Shown one piece after another: positions 25,682-35,897 of a DNA stretch of 64,000 nucleotides. A program made the position numbers and the translations under genes. The notes under the pieces are model-generated. The model saw only the letters and a program-made list of their open reading frames with translations. It was not told where the DNA came from and searched no databases. The DNA comes from Myxococcales bacterium (GTDB lineage: Bacteria > Myxococcota_C > UBA6777). Position 1 is the first letter of the stretch. The number at the start of each line of letters is the position of its first letter. The stretch spans positions 186,001 through 250,000 of the forward strand of contig JACKEL010000006.1 in the NCBI GenBank assembly GCA_020632975.1, read 5' to 3'.

Positions 25682-28600
25682 ATGCGAAACCACCGAGATA
25701 TCCAAAAGTCACGTCCATTTCGATGGCTCCAAACCCTCGGGCTCACCGTCCTTGCGCTTTCTCTTCTCGCTTGTGAACAGATCCCTTGGGGAAACATCAG
25801 CAAAAGTGCGCGCTACCAACAGTTCGTCGAAGGCCAAAAGCTCTTTCAACAAGGGAACTTCCAAGACGCACAACGACTCTTCTTGGACCTTCAAAGCAAA
25901 GACCCAGACAGCCGCCTTTTGATGTTTAACCTTGGCGCTGTGTACTTGCGCCTCGCGCAACAAGAGAAAAAGGCCGAAGACCGCCAAAAGCTCTTTGAAA
26001 AAGCAGAAAAGCTACTCAAAGGCTCCCTCGACAAAAGCAGTGCGGGCTTGCGACAAAAGGCCAACTACAACCTTGGCCTGTTGTACGCCGCCAAGAAACA
26101 ATACGAACAAGCCCTGTACCACTTTTCGAGCGCAAGTCACCTTGCGCGCAAGGTCCTCAAAGAGCCCGATCCAGACGCAGAAAAGAACCAAGAGCTGCTT
26201 TCCATGCTCTTGCGTCAACGTCAACGCGAGCAACAAAAACTCAACAAAAGCCGCGTCTTCCGCTTTGAAGAAAAAGTCTTTACCCTGCGCGCAAGTCGCC
26301 CAATCAACGATCTGCTCCGCTCTATCACCCTCCAAGGGACCTTTACCCACGAAACCACCCAACAGCGCGTGATCGTGTACGGTTATCCCATCTCCCAACA
26401 AAGATGGCAGCTTCGTTTTGTCCCCACCCGTACAGGGAAATGGCGCTACGACATCAAGACCCTCTCACGCAAACTGCCCGATGGTTCGCAAACCCAAATC
26501 GAAAAGTCCCTTCATGATCAAGGTCTTTTCCAAGTCTTGCCGTCAGCACGTCCAGGCCAACTGCTCGTCGCCACGGACAATCTTGCTCGCTTCGCTTGGA
26601 AAAAGCCCGAAGAAGCGAAGCCGCTGACCAAAAAGAAAAAGACCAAAGACCCCAAGAAAAAGGCCCCCGCCAAACCCAGCGCCAAGAAAGAAAAGACCCC
26701 ACAACTCGCCAAAGACGAGCGTCTGCTTGTTTGGCGCGGCCTTGCTATCAACGGCCTCTTTGCCAAGACCCTCTCCCCCAAAGACTTTGAACGGCATATC
26801 AGCTTGTTTGAAGCCCTTCATATCAATGGCTTGCTGCTTCATATCGATATCGATCAGCTTTTCTCTGACAAAGGCCAACCACAGCCCGAAGCTTGGAAAC
26901 GACTCCAAGAACGCATCCGCACCTTGCAAAAGAATCCTTTGCACGCATGGGCCTTTGTCCTAAACCTTCGCACCAAAAAGACCTATACTGCGCAAGAATG
27001 GCCGCTTCTCTTGGGCTATCTCCACGCGCGTTTGGCGCATGTGCACGTCGTCTGGTCGTTGCGCGACCTCCCCAAAGCGCTGCGAGATGCTTCGCACAAG
27101 TGGTTGCTTGCGAATGATCCTTACAAACAACCCATCGCACTACCAAGCTTCTCTCAGGCCCTGCAAGACAAGCTTTTTGCGATGTATCGCCCCACCTCGA
27201 AGCCAAGCCAAAAAGCCCAAGCCACCGCAAAAGACAAAAAGAAACCCGCCAAGCCCCCTTTGCGATATGCTTTGCATACCTATGATCGCGGTGAGCCCGC
27301 GATGTTGATGCGTCCCAAGATCCTTAGCCCTTGGCTGACCGAACAAACCATCCAGATGAAACTGGACCCCAAGTCGTTTTTGACTACATGGTGGCGGCGT
27401 TTTCTTGGCGGTATCAGCCTGACCTTGGAGCTTCCACGCCCACTTCATGCGGATGAGAGCGAAAACATCGTCAAGTGGCTGCAAAAGGCCAGCGTCCAAG
27501 AAGACTTGCCCCTGCACCCTGATCAAGAAAAAGCCAAGGCAAAAACAGCGCAAAGCAAAGCAACCACCGCACAAACCAACAAGCCCCAAGGTGCAAAAAC
27601 GGGAACATCTCCCAAAGCCCCCGCAGCAAGGTCCGTTGCAACGTCACGCCCCACATCGAAGCCCCTCAAAGCAAAGACCCCCAAAGATCAAGATCTTTCG
27701 CGGCCCTTCTTGCACACACAGATCATCCGTATGCAATGGGAAAAGTTCTTGGCTTCCGTGCGGCTCAACGAATATCTTCGCCCTGACCCTGTCCCTGTAC
27801 GCGTCCCTGACCTGAAAAGCTTGGCCAAATCCCCAACGTCCAAGCCCAACAAAAAGCTTGCATGGCGAACCATCCCTCTCTACGGATACATCGCAACCAA
27901 CGGCCTCACGACCCTGTACATGCCTCCGCCCAAACGCGAAGGAAAGCCCCCGAAGATCCGTTGGAAGCAGTACAAGCTGGACCTCGACTTTACTTGGTTC
28001 AACGCCCGTACAGGCAAGTTCCTCAAGACCCAAAAGCTCCGCCAAGTCACAGGGCTCGAACTCACCAGCCCCAAAAAAGAAGCGCATATCGCCAAGGTCA
28101 TGATCGCGGATCATCCGATCAATGCGAGCTATGCGGTACTTCTTCCCAAGGACGCAGCAGACCTCGATACTGCGGGCCTCTACCTTCGCGGCTGGATGCT
28201 TGTGGTGCAAGCCCCCAAACGACCGAAGCAAAAGTTTCCATTTTTGCGGACCGCCCGTGGTTGGGAAGCACGCTTCCGCCCAGAAACACCTGGGATGTGG
28301 ACCTTTCACATCGAAAAACAAGGCAAGCGTCCCCAAGGTGACCTAGGACTCCCCAGTCGCCTCAAAGTGATGCCTTCTGCGCTTCCTGCTCCTTTGATGC
28401 AACATCCCAAGGCACCGCGCTTTTTGGTCGCAGGACAGTCCCCTTTCTTCTTTTATGCGCGCAAAGAAGCCGATATTCTCGCACGTGCAGAGTCCCTTGC
28501 AGACTTCAAAAAACGCGTCGAGCGCTTGCGCAAGTCCGACCCTGCATTGACTGTGTTGGTCACGCGTCTGCCTGCCATCGCATGGCCATTCTACCCACAA

Positions 28601-30124
28601 GACCCCTCCCCCACACTTCCGACCCCTCATGGCGCAAACAACGCCCCCAACAAAGGTGCAAGCCCCCAACCTTCCGCGCCTTTGCTACGCCTCAAGCCTA
28701 GCAAAGCCCCACCGCTCCCCAGACTGCGCTTGAAAAAAGCAGACCATGGCCCCACGCCTTTGCTGCGTCTCAAGTCACCGACAAGTCTCCCCGCATTGGG
28801 AACGATCCCCACGTCACAACCGACGTTCAAGACTCCGCAAGCTCCCAAAGCACCGAAGGCACCGCGTCTGTTGGTGATCTCTTCGCCCGAGCTTCTGAAA
28901 CAATTCGATATGATCGAAGCCAAGCTCAAGATCCTTCACGAAGCAGGCTTCCATATCGCCCTTCAGCTGGACCTCAAACGTTGGGGCGCGCTCGATCCAA
29001 TGACGCGGATGCAACGGACGATGTACCTCCTCGACCGTTTGAACAACACCGCGCCCTTGATCTGGACCGCCGATCTTTCGGGCAAAGACGACGTAAAGAA
29101 AAAACGTTGGGTCGCCCAAATGCTCCAAACGTGGGTGATGGTGCGACTCGTCGATCCCAAGGGACTTCAGGACTACCAAAAAGACCCCAAAAAAGCGAAG
29201 AAGCCTGGGCTTTTGGCACCGCCTCCTTTGACCTTGGCATACCTCGGAAAGCCCCGTTCGACCGCGCGTTTGGAAGAAGCAGAAAAGTTCTTTGCGATGC
29301 TATGGCTTGATGTCAAAGAGCTAGAACGCGAAACCAACGACTTCAAGCTTCTTGCACGCAAACGACCCGTCCTTTTGACTTGGGCACCCCTTCGTCAAAA
29401 AGACTGGAAGTTCCCTGCTTTGGACACCAAATCAGGAAAGACCCCCAAAGCCTACCTACGTTGGGCCTCTTTCCTATGGCAAGCACATACGTTGGGCTTT
29501 CATCATGCGGGCCCAGCGCTTCCCCAAACCTTCCTGCCAGCGTCCAAAACACCGAAGACAGCGGACCAGTTGGCTCTCACCCAACGCATCCCCTTGCTGA
29601 TGCGCGGTTTCTTCCAAACCTTTGACTGGACGCAGCTCAAACCTGGCGTGCGTAGCCTCAAACTACGAGAACACCAAGCTTTTGGCGCAGAGACACCTGC
29701 TCCACGCCAAGCCAAACAGCCCCATCATGTCGTGGTCTGGGTGCGCAGCAGCGTCCGCGGCAAGTTGGAGTTTGAGCGTCGTGCGGACCTGAAAAAGCAT
29801 CGCTATCTGTGGTTCGATCCGCTCAGTGGCCAGCGACCGATCCAGCCCCAGCTTTTGCCGCCCGCGCCCAAAAAAGGGCAACCTGAGACATTCCAGGTTC
29901 CCTTTCGTCCTGCGGTGCTTTATCTTTTCCGCCGCCCCCCGCAAAAAGGCGGGAAAAAGCGGCCCCGTCCGCAACCCCAGAAGCAACAGCAAAAGCAAGA
30001 CCGCGTCTCCAAACGACAGGAAGTTCGAAACCGCCTCAAGCGGCTCCAAGAAGATCGACGCGACCTCTTGCGTAAGATGCTCAAACAACAAAAACCCGCC
30101 TCGCTCTCTGAAAAGCGCGGCTAA
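25682..30124 (+). CDS. 1480-aa TPR lipoprotein with two glycosidase-like modules
   Basis: The gene occupies the BatC (TPR) position of the operon but is far longer than usual. The lipobox is LLAC (C31). TPR-like repeats cover about 44-165. Next comes a DUF5060-like beta domain (about 200-290, W-x-LRFVPTRTGKW) followed by a TIM-barrel-like region (about 345-600) with the WWRRFLGG segment of DUF4038-type glycosidase-like proteins. The same pair seems to be repeated (beta domain about 760-900, GWEARFRPETPGMWTF; barrel about 910-1350). A C-terminal YLWFDPLSG motif (about 1374) resembles the Collagen_bind_2 domain that ends such enzymes. Lys/Pro/Ala-rich linkers separate the parts, and the tail is basic and helical. 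Catalytic Glu residues could not be assigned, so it may be a binding protein only. Confidence 0.72.
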   Translation: MRNHRDIQKSRPFRWLQTLGLTVLALSLLACEQIPWGNISKSARYQQFVEGQKLFQQGNFQDAQRLFLDLQSKDPDSRLLMFNLGAVYLRLAQQEKKAEDRQKLFEKAEKLLKGSLDKSSAGLRQKANYNLGLLYAAKKQYEQALYHFSSASHLARKVLKEPDPDAEKNQELLSMLLRQRQREQQKLNKSRVFRFEEKVFTLRASRPINDLLRSITLQGTFTHETTQQRVIVYGYPISQQRWQLRFVPTRTGKWRYDIKTLSRKLPDGSQTQIEKSLHDQGLFQVLPSARPGQLLVATDNLARFAWKKPEEAKPLTKKKKTKDPKKKAPAKPSAKKEKTPQLAKDERLLVWRGLAINGLFAKTLSPKDFERHISLFEALHINGLLLHIDIDQLFSDKGQPQPEAWKRLQERIRTLQKNPLHAWAFVLNLRTKKTYTAQEWPLLLGYLHARLAHVHVVWSLRDLPKALRDASHKWLLANDPYKQPIALPSFSQALQDKLFAMYRPTSKPSQKAQATAKDKKKPAKPPLRYALHTYDRGEPAMLMRPKILSPWLTEQTIQMKLDPKSFLTTWWRRFLGGISLTLELPRPLHADESENIVKWLQKASVQEDLPLHPDQEKAKAKTAQSKATTAQTNKPQGAKTGTSPKAPAARSVATSRPTSKPLKAKTPKDQDLSRPFLHTQIIRMQWEKFLASVRLNEYLRPDPVPVRVPDLKSLAKSPTSKPNKKLAWRTIPLYGYIATNGLTTLYMPPPKREGKPPKIRWKQYKLDLDFTWFNARTGKFLKTQKLRQVTGLELTSPKKEAHIAKVMIADHPINASYAVLLPKDAADLDTAGLYLRGWMLVVQAPKRPKQKFPFLRTARGWEARFRPETPGMWTFHIEKQGKRPQGDLGLPSRLKVMPSALPAPLMQHPKAPRFLVAGQSPFFFYARKEADILARAESLADFKKRVERLRKSDPALTVLVTRLPAIAWPFYPQDPSPTLPTPHGANNAPNKGASPQPSAPLLRLKPSKAPPLPRLRLKKADHGPTPLLRLKSPTSLPALGTIPTSQPTFKTPQAPKAPKAPRLLVISSPELLKQFDMIEAKLKILHEAGFHIALQLDLKRWGALDPMTRMQRTMYLLDRLNNTAPLIWTADLSGKDDVKKKRWVAQMLQTWVMVRLVDPKGLQDYQKDPKKAKKPGLLAPPPLTLAYLGKPRSTARLEEAEKFFAMLWLDVKELERETNDFKLLARKRPVLLTWAPLRQKDWKFPALDTKSGKTPKAYLRWASFLWQAHTLGFHHAGPALPQTFLPASKTPKTADQLALTQRIPLLMRGFFQTFDWTQLKPGVRSLKLREHQAFGAETPAPRQAKQPHHVVVWVRSSVRGKLEFERRADLKKHRYLWFDPLSGQRPIQPQLLPPAPKKGQPETFQVPFRPAVLYLFRRPPQKGGKKRPRPQPQKQQQKQDRVSKRQEVRNRLKRLQEDRRDLLRKMLKQQKPASLSEKRG

Positions 30125-30144
30125 TGTGGAAAAGGAAGGACAAC

Positions 30145-33100
30145 ATGTCGCCGCATCAAGCACGCTCTCGCGCATCTGACCTCTCGCTCTGCGGCCTCGT
30201 CGTGCTGGTCTTCTTGAGCCTTTTGGCTTGGACACCAAAGGCCCACGCACAAAACAACCGCATCCTCTTGCTCGCAGAGTCCAATACATACCAACCCAGA
30301 AAAAATCTGACAGTGTATGTATTTTTCTTCCGTATGCCCGAGCAGTTCTCCTTTTTTCGACTATGGGAACGCTCGCTGCGGGGAAATCAGGACTTTCGAG
30401 TTCGTAAAACCGAGCGGCTTTCGATCGTTCAAGAGTATGGGCGCGATGGAGGCGGGTTTCCTAGCGAATACTACAATATCCTTTACCGCTTGGAGCTAGA
30501 GCCTCGCCGCAACCAAGGCACCTTGCGTTATGGACCTCTGCGACTCCAAGCCATGACCAGCAACACCCTTAGCTTTTCTCCTGCGGGCGTGTCTTCCTCC
30601 CCAGTGATCCAAAGCGATGTTCAGATCCTCACCAAAGAGCGACGCCAAGGACAACCCTTGGAAGTGCGTTATCGCTTCCGTTGCCCACTGCAACGATGCG
30701 ATTACGAACGTATCGAGATGAACGATCTGTTGCTGCACTTGCGACAAAAAGCCCAACTGCTCGGCACAAACGGCCTGTGGGCCTCCCAAACCAACATCGC
30801 CCCCGATGTCCAAACACATCGCGATGCTTCTCCACCCCATGTCGAGATCCGCTACACCTACACCTTCCGCCCTTTGCAAAGTGGTACACTCCAAGTCCCC
30901 CAACTGCGCGTGCCTGTCCCCGTCATCCAAACGATGGATGCACGCCCCATCTCCACACGCATCACACGTTGGCTCCAAACCAACCACAAGATCCCACCCC
31001 AAAATGCCCAACGCTACGTACAGATGCGACAGGCTGTGCAGACGCGCCTCTCCCTTCAAGAAACCACCACACCCCACTTGCGCTTTGAAGCAGCCCCGCT
31101 TGCAGGCTGCCCGGGCCAATGGCAGCTCCGCAGCCGCTTGGTCACACCCGAAAAGAGCAACGCGATTTACTGGGAAGTGGCCTTACAAGGCGACGGCTTC
31201 TTGTTGATGGCGCTTCCTGCCTTTCGCTCGATGCTTTCAGAAGCTTTGAAACAGAACAAGCTGAGCCAAAGCCTTCAACTTGCACACGTGATCTGGCGCG
31301 CCCCTGAACAAGATCTCAACAAACAAGTCGAGATCGCCTATTATTTTGAGCTACCAACCTCAAGGCCCCGTCTTCCCGCGCTTTCGATGCAGTTCCTCGA
31401 CGACAAAAACAAAGCCTACACCCGAACCCAACCCGCCATCGAAGCCAATGCGCGCGTGACGCCACTCAGCGAAAGCTTTGCAGCAAGCGCCAACGAGCGT
31501 CGTATCTACATCTACTACGATCGCGCCCCCACCCTCCAACAAAGCGAACAGACCGACATCTGGACCTACCAACTCCCTGAAGGAATCCCCGTGGCGGCCC
31601 TGCTCTCACAACGATGGCAGCTCAAAGGCGGCCTCCAGATGAAGGCAGAACGCAAGGTCAAAAACATCACGCGACGCACCCAAACCCGCGGGATGTTCGG
31701 CATGATGACCCAAGTTATCACACAAGGCGTTCCCTTGGATGTAGAAGTCGGGCAAGTCGAAGCGCAACAACTCGATGACCCCTTGGCACGGGTCTTTCCG
31801 ACGTTATTCTGGGGTCCACAGCGGATCTCTGTACGAGAAGAAACAGGTAGCGGCCTGACACTTTCGACATCCACAGAACGAAAACGCTACTTTGTTGGCG
31901 AAGCCATCGAATACAAGGCGGTGTTGCGTTGCCCCGCCAATGAATGCACCACCAAAGAAGCAGGCTTTTACAAACGCATCTTCCAAAAGAACCTAAAGCT
32001 CCCAAGCTTCGACCGTTTCACAGGTTGGCAAAAGCTCGATGACTTCACACGCCAAGATCTCCCTGATGGAAGCGCAACTTTTACCTACCGCGTCCGCTTC
32101 AAAACCAGTCAGGTCGGGCAACTTACGCTTCAAGGTGCTTCATTGCGTTTGCCTGAACAGGTCCTTTCTTCTTTGCGTGAAGAACACCAGATCTGCTTTT
32201 TCCGTGGAGGCCGCGCAGAAGAACGCCTAACCAGCGCAATGATGCGCGATCACATGAATCTCAAAGGCCAACGCGAGTGCGCCACAGGTACCCAAGAGCT
32301 TGAGACCACCCCCATCCAACTCTCTGTCGAAACACTCCCCGCAGAAGCCCGTGATATCAAGCTGATCGGCACCTTTCGCCTCCAAGCCAACCTCGCGCAA
32401 CTGACCTATCCCACAAAACAAGCCACCATCGTTGATAAACCGTTCTATCTTCTGCTCGATATCTCGGGTGATGGTGACCTCAAGACCGCACAACAGATCC
32501 TCCAAGATCAACTTTCCGAGCTGACCCGAAAACTCCGAAAGCAAGATGTGACGGCCTATATCGAAGTCCCCTCTGATGAACAGAAAAAAGAGCGCGTTCG
32601 CATCCAACTCCAACTGATCGCAGAGCAACCCACGACCTTGCGTATCCCCTCGATTACGCTTCGTTATTATCACCGCGAAGAGGGCGTGCTCACCGCACAA
32701 ACCCTGCCGTTTGCCATCCGCATCGAACCACGCAACGGAACCAGCGGCGTGATCACCCCCCGTAAAGCCGCTCCCACGCCATCCCCGCAAAAGACCACCC
32801 TGCTCCAAGACAACGAACTCCGCCCCAACTACGTCCTATCAGGTGAAGAAGTCCTTACAGATCAGACATTTTCTCCTTGGGACTGGTGGTCACTTTCTCT
32901 CTTGGGGCTATCTCCGCTGCTCTTGCTGCTCTTTGCGGGCTGGCAACGACAACAACAAAAACGAGCCGCCAACCCCGAACGCCTCCTTCAGCAAAAAGCC
33001 TTGTCCAAAGCTCGCCAAGCCCTCAAACAAGCTGCGGACGAAAAAGCTTGGGAACGCGCAGCTTTGCAAGCTCTCCAAGGTTACCTCAGCGACCGCTTCA

Positions 33101-33318
33101 ATCTGCGCCAAAAGCACATGACCAGCGATGAGGTCAAGGACATCCTCAACCGCGCTTGGCCCGCTCACAAAGACCAAGATACCGCAAAACAATTGATGTC
33201 CCACTTTGGCACCCTCGAAGATGCGCTCTACGGTGGCGGCAAAGGGCTGCAAGCCAAGGAACTGATCGACAAGATCGACCAGAACCTCAAGGAGTTTGAT
33301 CGCGCATGTCCACGATAA
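30145..33318 (+). CDS. BatD-family oxygen-tolerance protein
   Basis: The 1057-aa product has a signal peptide (about 1-35, ending AHA), repeated immunoglobulin-like BatD domains across about 40-890, a membrane helix (about 911-932) and a cytoplasmic helical tail (about 935-1057) that includes the YLSDRFNL and TSDEVKDIL pattern typical of BatD C-termini. ATG 30145 is preferred to ATG 30124, which overlaps the previous stop, because GGAAGGA lies five bases before it; both are in frame. It is longer than typical BatD proteins (usually about 500-650 residues), mainly in the periplasmic part. BatD is thought to bridge periplasm and cytoplasm in the Bat complex. Confidence 0.85.
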   Translation: MSPHQARSRASDLSLCGLVVLVFLSLLAWTPKAHAQNNRILLLAESNTYQPRKNLTVYVFFFRMPEQFSFFRLWERSLRGNQDFRVRKTERLSIVQEYGRDGGGFPSEYYNILYRLELEPRRNQGTLRYGPLRLQAMTSNTLSFSPAGVSSSPVIQSDVQILTKERRQGQPLEVRYRFRCPLQRCDYERIEMNDLLLHLRQKAQLLGTNGLWASQTNIAPDVQTHRDASPPHVEIRYTYTFRPLQSGTLQVPQLRVPVPVIQTMDARPISTRITRWLQTNHKIPPQNAQRYVQMRQAVQTRLSLQETTTPHLRFEAAPLAGCPGQWQLRSRLVTPEKSNAIYWEVALQGDGFLLMALPAFRSMLSEALKQNKLSQSLQLAHVIWRAPEQDLNKQVEIAYYFELPTSRPRLPALSMQFLDDKNKAYTRTQPAIEANARVTPLSESFAASANERRIYIYYDRAPTLQQSEQTDIWTYQLPEGIPVAALLSQRWQLKGGLQMKAERKVKNITRRTQTRGMFGMMTQVITQGVPLDVEVGQVEAQQLDDPLARVFPTLFWGPQRISVREETGSGLTLSTSTERKRYFVGEAIEYKAVLRCPANECTTKEAGFYKRIFQKNLKLPSFDRFTGWQKLDDFTRQDLPDGSATFTYRVRFKTSQVGQLTLQGASLRLPEQVLSSLREEHQICFFRGGRAEERLTSAMMRDHMNLKGQRECATGTQELETTPIQLSVETLPAEARDIKLIGTFRLQANLAQLTYPTKQATIVDKPFYLLLDISGDGDLKTAQQILQDQLSELTRKLRKQDVTAYIEVPSDEQKKERVRIQLQLIAEQPTTLRIPSITLRYYHREEGVLTAQTLPFAIRIEPRNGTSGVITPRKAAPTPSPQKTTLLQDNELRPNYVLSGEEVLTDQTFSPWDWWSLSLLGLSPLLLLLFAGWQRQQQKRAANPERLLQQKALSKARQALKQAADEKAWERAALQALQGYLSDRFNLRQKHMTSDEVKDILNRAWPAHKDQDTAKQLMSHFGTLEDALYGGGKGLQAKELIDKIDQNLKEFDRACPR

Positions 33319-33359
33319 TCCGCACATATCATCCTGTTTTTTCGCTTGCGAGGTGCACT

Positions 33360-34181
33360 ATGTCGCTCTTGCGCTCTGCTCTTTTTGGGTTAGGCTTGCT
33401 GTTGTCTTCGGGAAATGCTTTCGCCAAAAGCCCCGTCCCAACGAAACCACAAGGAACCACCGCGCAAACGCCCCCCAAAGCGCTCTTTCAGCAGGCCAAC
33501 CAGCTCTACAACACCCAACAATACGCTGAAAGTATCGCCATCCTCGAACAGCTCCAAAAAGAACGCAAGATCAACAACTTTGCGATTCATTACAATCTTG
33601 GAAACGCTTACTTCCGTTTGCGTCGCTATGGACATGCGCTCGCTGCTTACCGCAGAGCCCAACGCCTCCGCCCCAACCAAGAAGATCTCTTGCACAATAT
33701 CCAGCTTATCTACCAACGCACGGGGCACAGCGAACCCGACGCCGCGTGGAGGATGCGCGCGCTCTTTTGGTATCACCTCTTTACTTTGCGCCAACTCTTC
33801 TGGCTGACCTTCGGGTTTCTCGCGCTGAGCTGTCTTTTGTGGGGGGCCTACCTCCAACGCAGTGCCCGAGGCCTCAAAGGTATGCGTTGGTGGGCCGCGT
33901 CAGCCTCGTTGGTGGCGTGTTTGCTTTTGGGTAGCCTCACCACCAAGTTCTACCAAGAACAGCTCGTCACGACGGGCATCATCACAGCCAACAAGATCAC
34001 CGTCCGCTCGGGCTATGGCGAAAACTTCGAAGCCCTCTTTACCCTCCAAGAAGCCGATGAAGTCACGGTGCGAGAACGTACCGCAGGTTGGTTGCGTATC
34101 GAAACCACCCAAGAAGACGGAAAAAAACAAAAGACGCTGCGCTCGGGTTGGGTGCCAGATCGCGCCCTCACGACGCTGTAA
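33360..34181 (+). CDS. BatE-type TPR and SH3-like protein
   Basis: The 273-aa product has a signal peptide (1-22, ending NAFA), TPR repeats (about 40-115), two membrane helices (about 137-155 and 172-190) and a bacterial SH3-like domain (about 200-270, ITVRSGYGENFEALFTL). This is the BatE layout. ATG 33360 follows GAGGT and starts exactly at the signal peptide; ATG 33306, which overlaps the batD end, is the alternative with an AAGGAG eleven bases upstream. It is part of the operon and lies 14 bases before the thioredoxin-like gene. Confidence 0.88.
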   Translation: MSLLRSALFGLGLLLSSGNAFAKSPVPTKPQGTTAQTPPKALFQQANQLYNTQQYAESIAILEQLQKERKINNFAIHYNLGNAYFRLRRYGHALAAYRRAQRLRPNQEDLLHNIQLIYQRTGHSEPDAAWRMRALFWYHLFTLRQLFWLTFGFLALSCLLWGAYLQRSARGLKGMRWWAASASLVACLLLGSLTTKFYQEQLVTTGIITANKITVRSGYGENFEALFTLQEADEVTVRERTAGWLRIETTQEDGKKQKTLRSGWVPDRALTTL

Positions 34182-34195
34182 GACAAGAGAACCCG

Positions 34196-35275
34196 ATGAA
34201 ACAGACAAGCACATCCATCTTCCAAGTCGCCTTTGCGATGGGACTTTTCCTTTCCCTATGTTCTTTCTCCGCCTATGCAGGACCACCCCATCCCTATCTT
34301 TCGCGCTTTCCAAAAGCTGAAAAAGAACTGGAAAAACTGCTTCAACAAGCACAAATCCAAGCCCTCGAACCCCAACCCGCGGATCTTTCGATCAAGCTCC
34401 TTGATGCCCGTGAATCGAGGCTTTACAACCTCGCTCGCCATCGTGGAAAAGTGATCGTCCTCTCTCGCTGGGCGACTTGGTGTTCCGCTTGCAAAGGTGA
34501 GTTGCCTTCCAAACTCGCGATGGTCAAACAACTCCAAGACCCCCGTTTGGTCCTGCTCGGCGTCTCTGAAGAAGAGCGCGAAGTCGTCCGTGGCTACGAA
34601 AAAGACAGCCCCAACAAGTACCCCATCAGCTTGATCGATACCGCAGGCATCCTACAAAAGTTCTTCCCAAGCAGCGGACTCCCAACCACCGTACTGATCG
34701 ACGCTTGGGGCTGGGTCATTGGTATGAAAGTCGGCGGCATCCAGTGGGATAGCCCCGCAAGCATCGCCCTGATGCGTTATATGCTCTCGATGCGCCCCGC
34801 CAAGCCTCTACGCGAACAAGCTCCCGCTCCCAAAGCCACCTTTTCACGGCGTATACGTGTCCGCGTCAACCAAACCTTCCGTATCCCCATCACCCTTCGA
34901 TGGAACGGAGAAACCGACAAATACGAGCGGTTGATCTTCCGCCTTCCCAAAGACGCCACCTTCGCACACGAAGGCATCGAGACTTCGGGCACCACCTCAG
35001 ACGAAAAAGGCAACCAACGCACCTACATCCTCAAGTTGAAGCTGATGCGCCCAGGACGCTTTGAACTCAAACCCATCCTGCTCAACTATTGGCTCAAAGA
35101 CTACGATCAACACTTCCAAACCAGTCTAGGAAGCATCGCGATCCAAGCCAGCGCACTAGCCCCTCTCTCCACCATCCCGCCTTGGGCTTTGTGGACAAGC
35201 ATCGGAGCCATGCTCGTCTTTCTCGCCTTCTTGGGACTCGCCCTACAACGCAGCAGCCAACAAGAAGAAGCTTGA
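34196..35275 (+). CDS. TlpA-type thioredoxin fused to a membrane-anchored beta domain
   Basis: The 359-aa product has a signal peptide (1-28, ending SAYA), a TlpA/thioredoxin-like domain (about 55-195) with active-site WCSACK (C96 and C99) and the cis-Pro loop LPTTVLID, then a beta-rich domain (about 210-325) and a C-terminal membrane helix (about 331-350) with a short cytoplasmic tail. The beta domain resembles the periplasmic immunoglobulin-like folds of BatD. The gene closes the Bat operon, and a periplasmic thiol-disulfide role fits the redox or aerotolerance theme. The fusion is unusual for a Bat operon. Only a weak AGAGA site precedes the ATG, 14 bases after the batE stop. Confidence 0.82.
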   Translation: MKQTSTSIFQVAFAMGLFLSLCSFSAYAGPPHPYLSRFPKAEKELEKLLQQAQIQALEPQPADLSIKLLDARESRLYNLARHRGKVIVLSRWATWCSACKGELPSKLAMVKQLQDPRLVLLGVSEEEREVVRGYEKDSPNKYPISLIDTAGILQKFFPSSGLPTTVLIDAWGWVIGMKVGGIQWDSPASIALMRYMLSMRPAKPLREQAPAPKATFSRRIRVRVNQTFRIPITLRWNGETDKYERLIFRLPKDATFAHEGIETSGTTSDEKGNQRTYILKLKLMRPGRFELKPILLNYWLKDYDQHFQTSLGSIAIQASALAPLSTIPPWALWTSIGAMLVFLAFLGLALQRSSQQEEA

Positions 35276-35338
35276 TCTGCATCACGACATACCCAACCGT
35301 CTATGCTACACCAAAAAAAGATAGCGCCCCCACACACG

Positions 35339-35402
35339 CGGAGGAGACAAACCCTACGCTCCGCCTTGGCGCATCCGTTTCAGTGACCCCCACATGCGTG
35401 GG
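35339..35402 (+). other. Two hairpins between the Bat operon and usp
   Basis: GCGGAG (about 35339) pairs with CTCCGC (about 35364), and CCCAC (35389-35393) pairs with GTGGG (35398-35402) around ATGC. No T-run follows. They lie in the 153-base gap and may form a leader for usp or a processing site after the operon. Confidence 0.35.
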
Positions 35403-35428
35403 CTTAACATACAGGGAGACTTTATCTG

Positions 35429-35890
35429 ATGAAGATCCAAAAGATCCTTCTTGCTACAGACTTCTCAAGCTGCTCACAAAAAGCCCTTGAGTACGCCAAA
35501 GAACTCGCCCGCGCTTTCCAATCGAAGATCTATCTTCTCCACGTTATCGACGTCCCTGCCGAGCTTTCCACCGAAGCCATGATCCGCTCAGGACAAGACG
35601 GCCCCCTGATCTCCCTCGAAGATTATCTACGCGAAAGCTGCCGCGAAAATCTCGATAACTTCTCTGGCCAACTCACCGCAGCTGGCCTTCAAGTCGAAGA
35701 GATCATCGAAGCAGGACTCCCCTACCGCGTCATCCTTCACAAAGCTGAACACCTCGAAGTCGATCTCATCGTCATGGGAACCCAAGGACGCACTGGGATC
35801 AAACACCTCTTCATCGGAAGCACCGCAGAACGCGTCGTCCGCCAAGCCCCATGCCCCGTCATGACCATCCGCGTCGGCGAAGAAGAATAA
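35429..35890 (+). CDS. Universal stress protein (UspA family)
   Basis: The 153-aa product is a single-domain UspA-type protein. The fold starts with ILLATDFSSCS, and the C-terminal ATP-binding loop is GTQGRTGIKHLFIGSTAERVV, the G-2x-G-9x-G-[ST] pattern of nucleotide-binding members. It is cytosolic. GGGAG lies upstream of the ATG. Such proteins are induced in stress and stationary phase. A two-domain relative lies at 50180-51121. Confidence 0.95.
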   Translation: MKIQKILLATDFSSCSQKALEYAKELARAFQSKIYLLHVIDVPAELSTEAMIRSGQDGPLISLEDYLRESCRENLDNFSGQLTAAGLQVEEIIEAGLPYRVILHKAEHLEVDLIVMGTQGRTGIKHLFIGSTAERVVRQAPCPVMTIRVGEEE

Positions 35891-35897
35891 TATTCGG

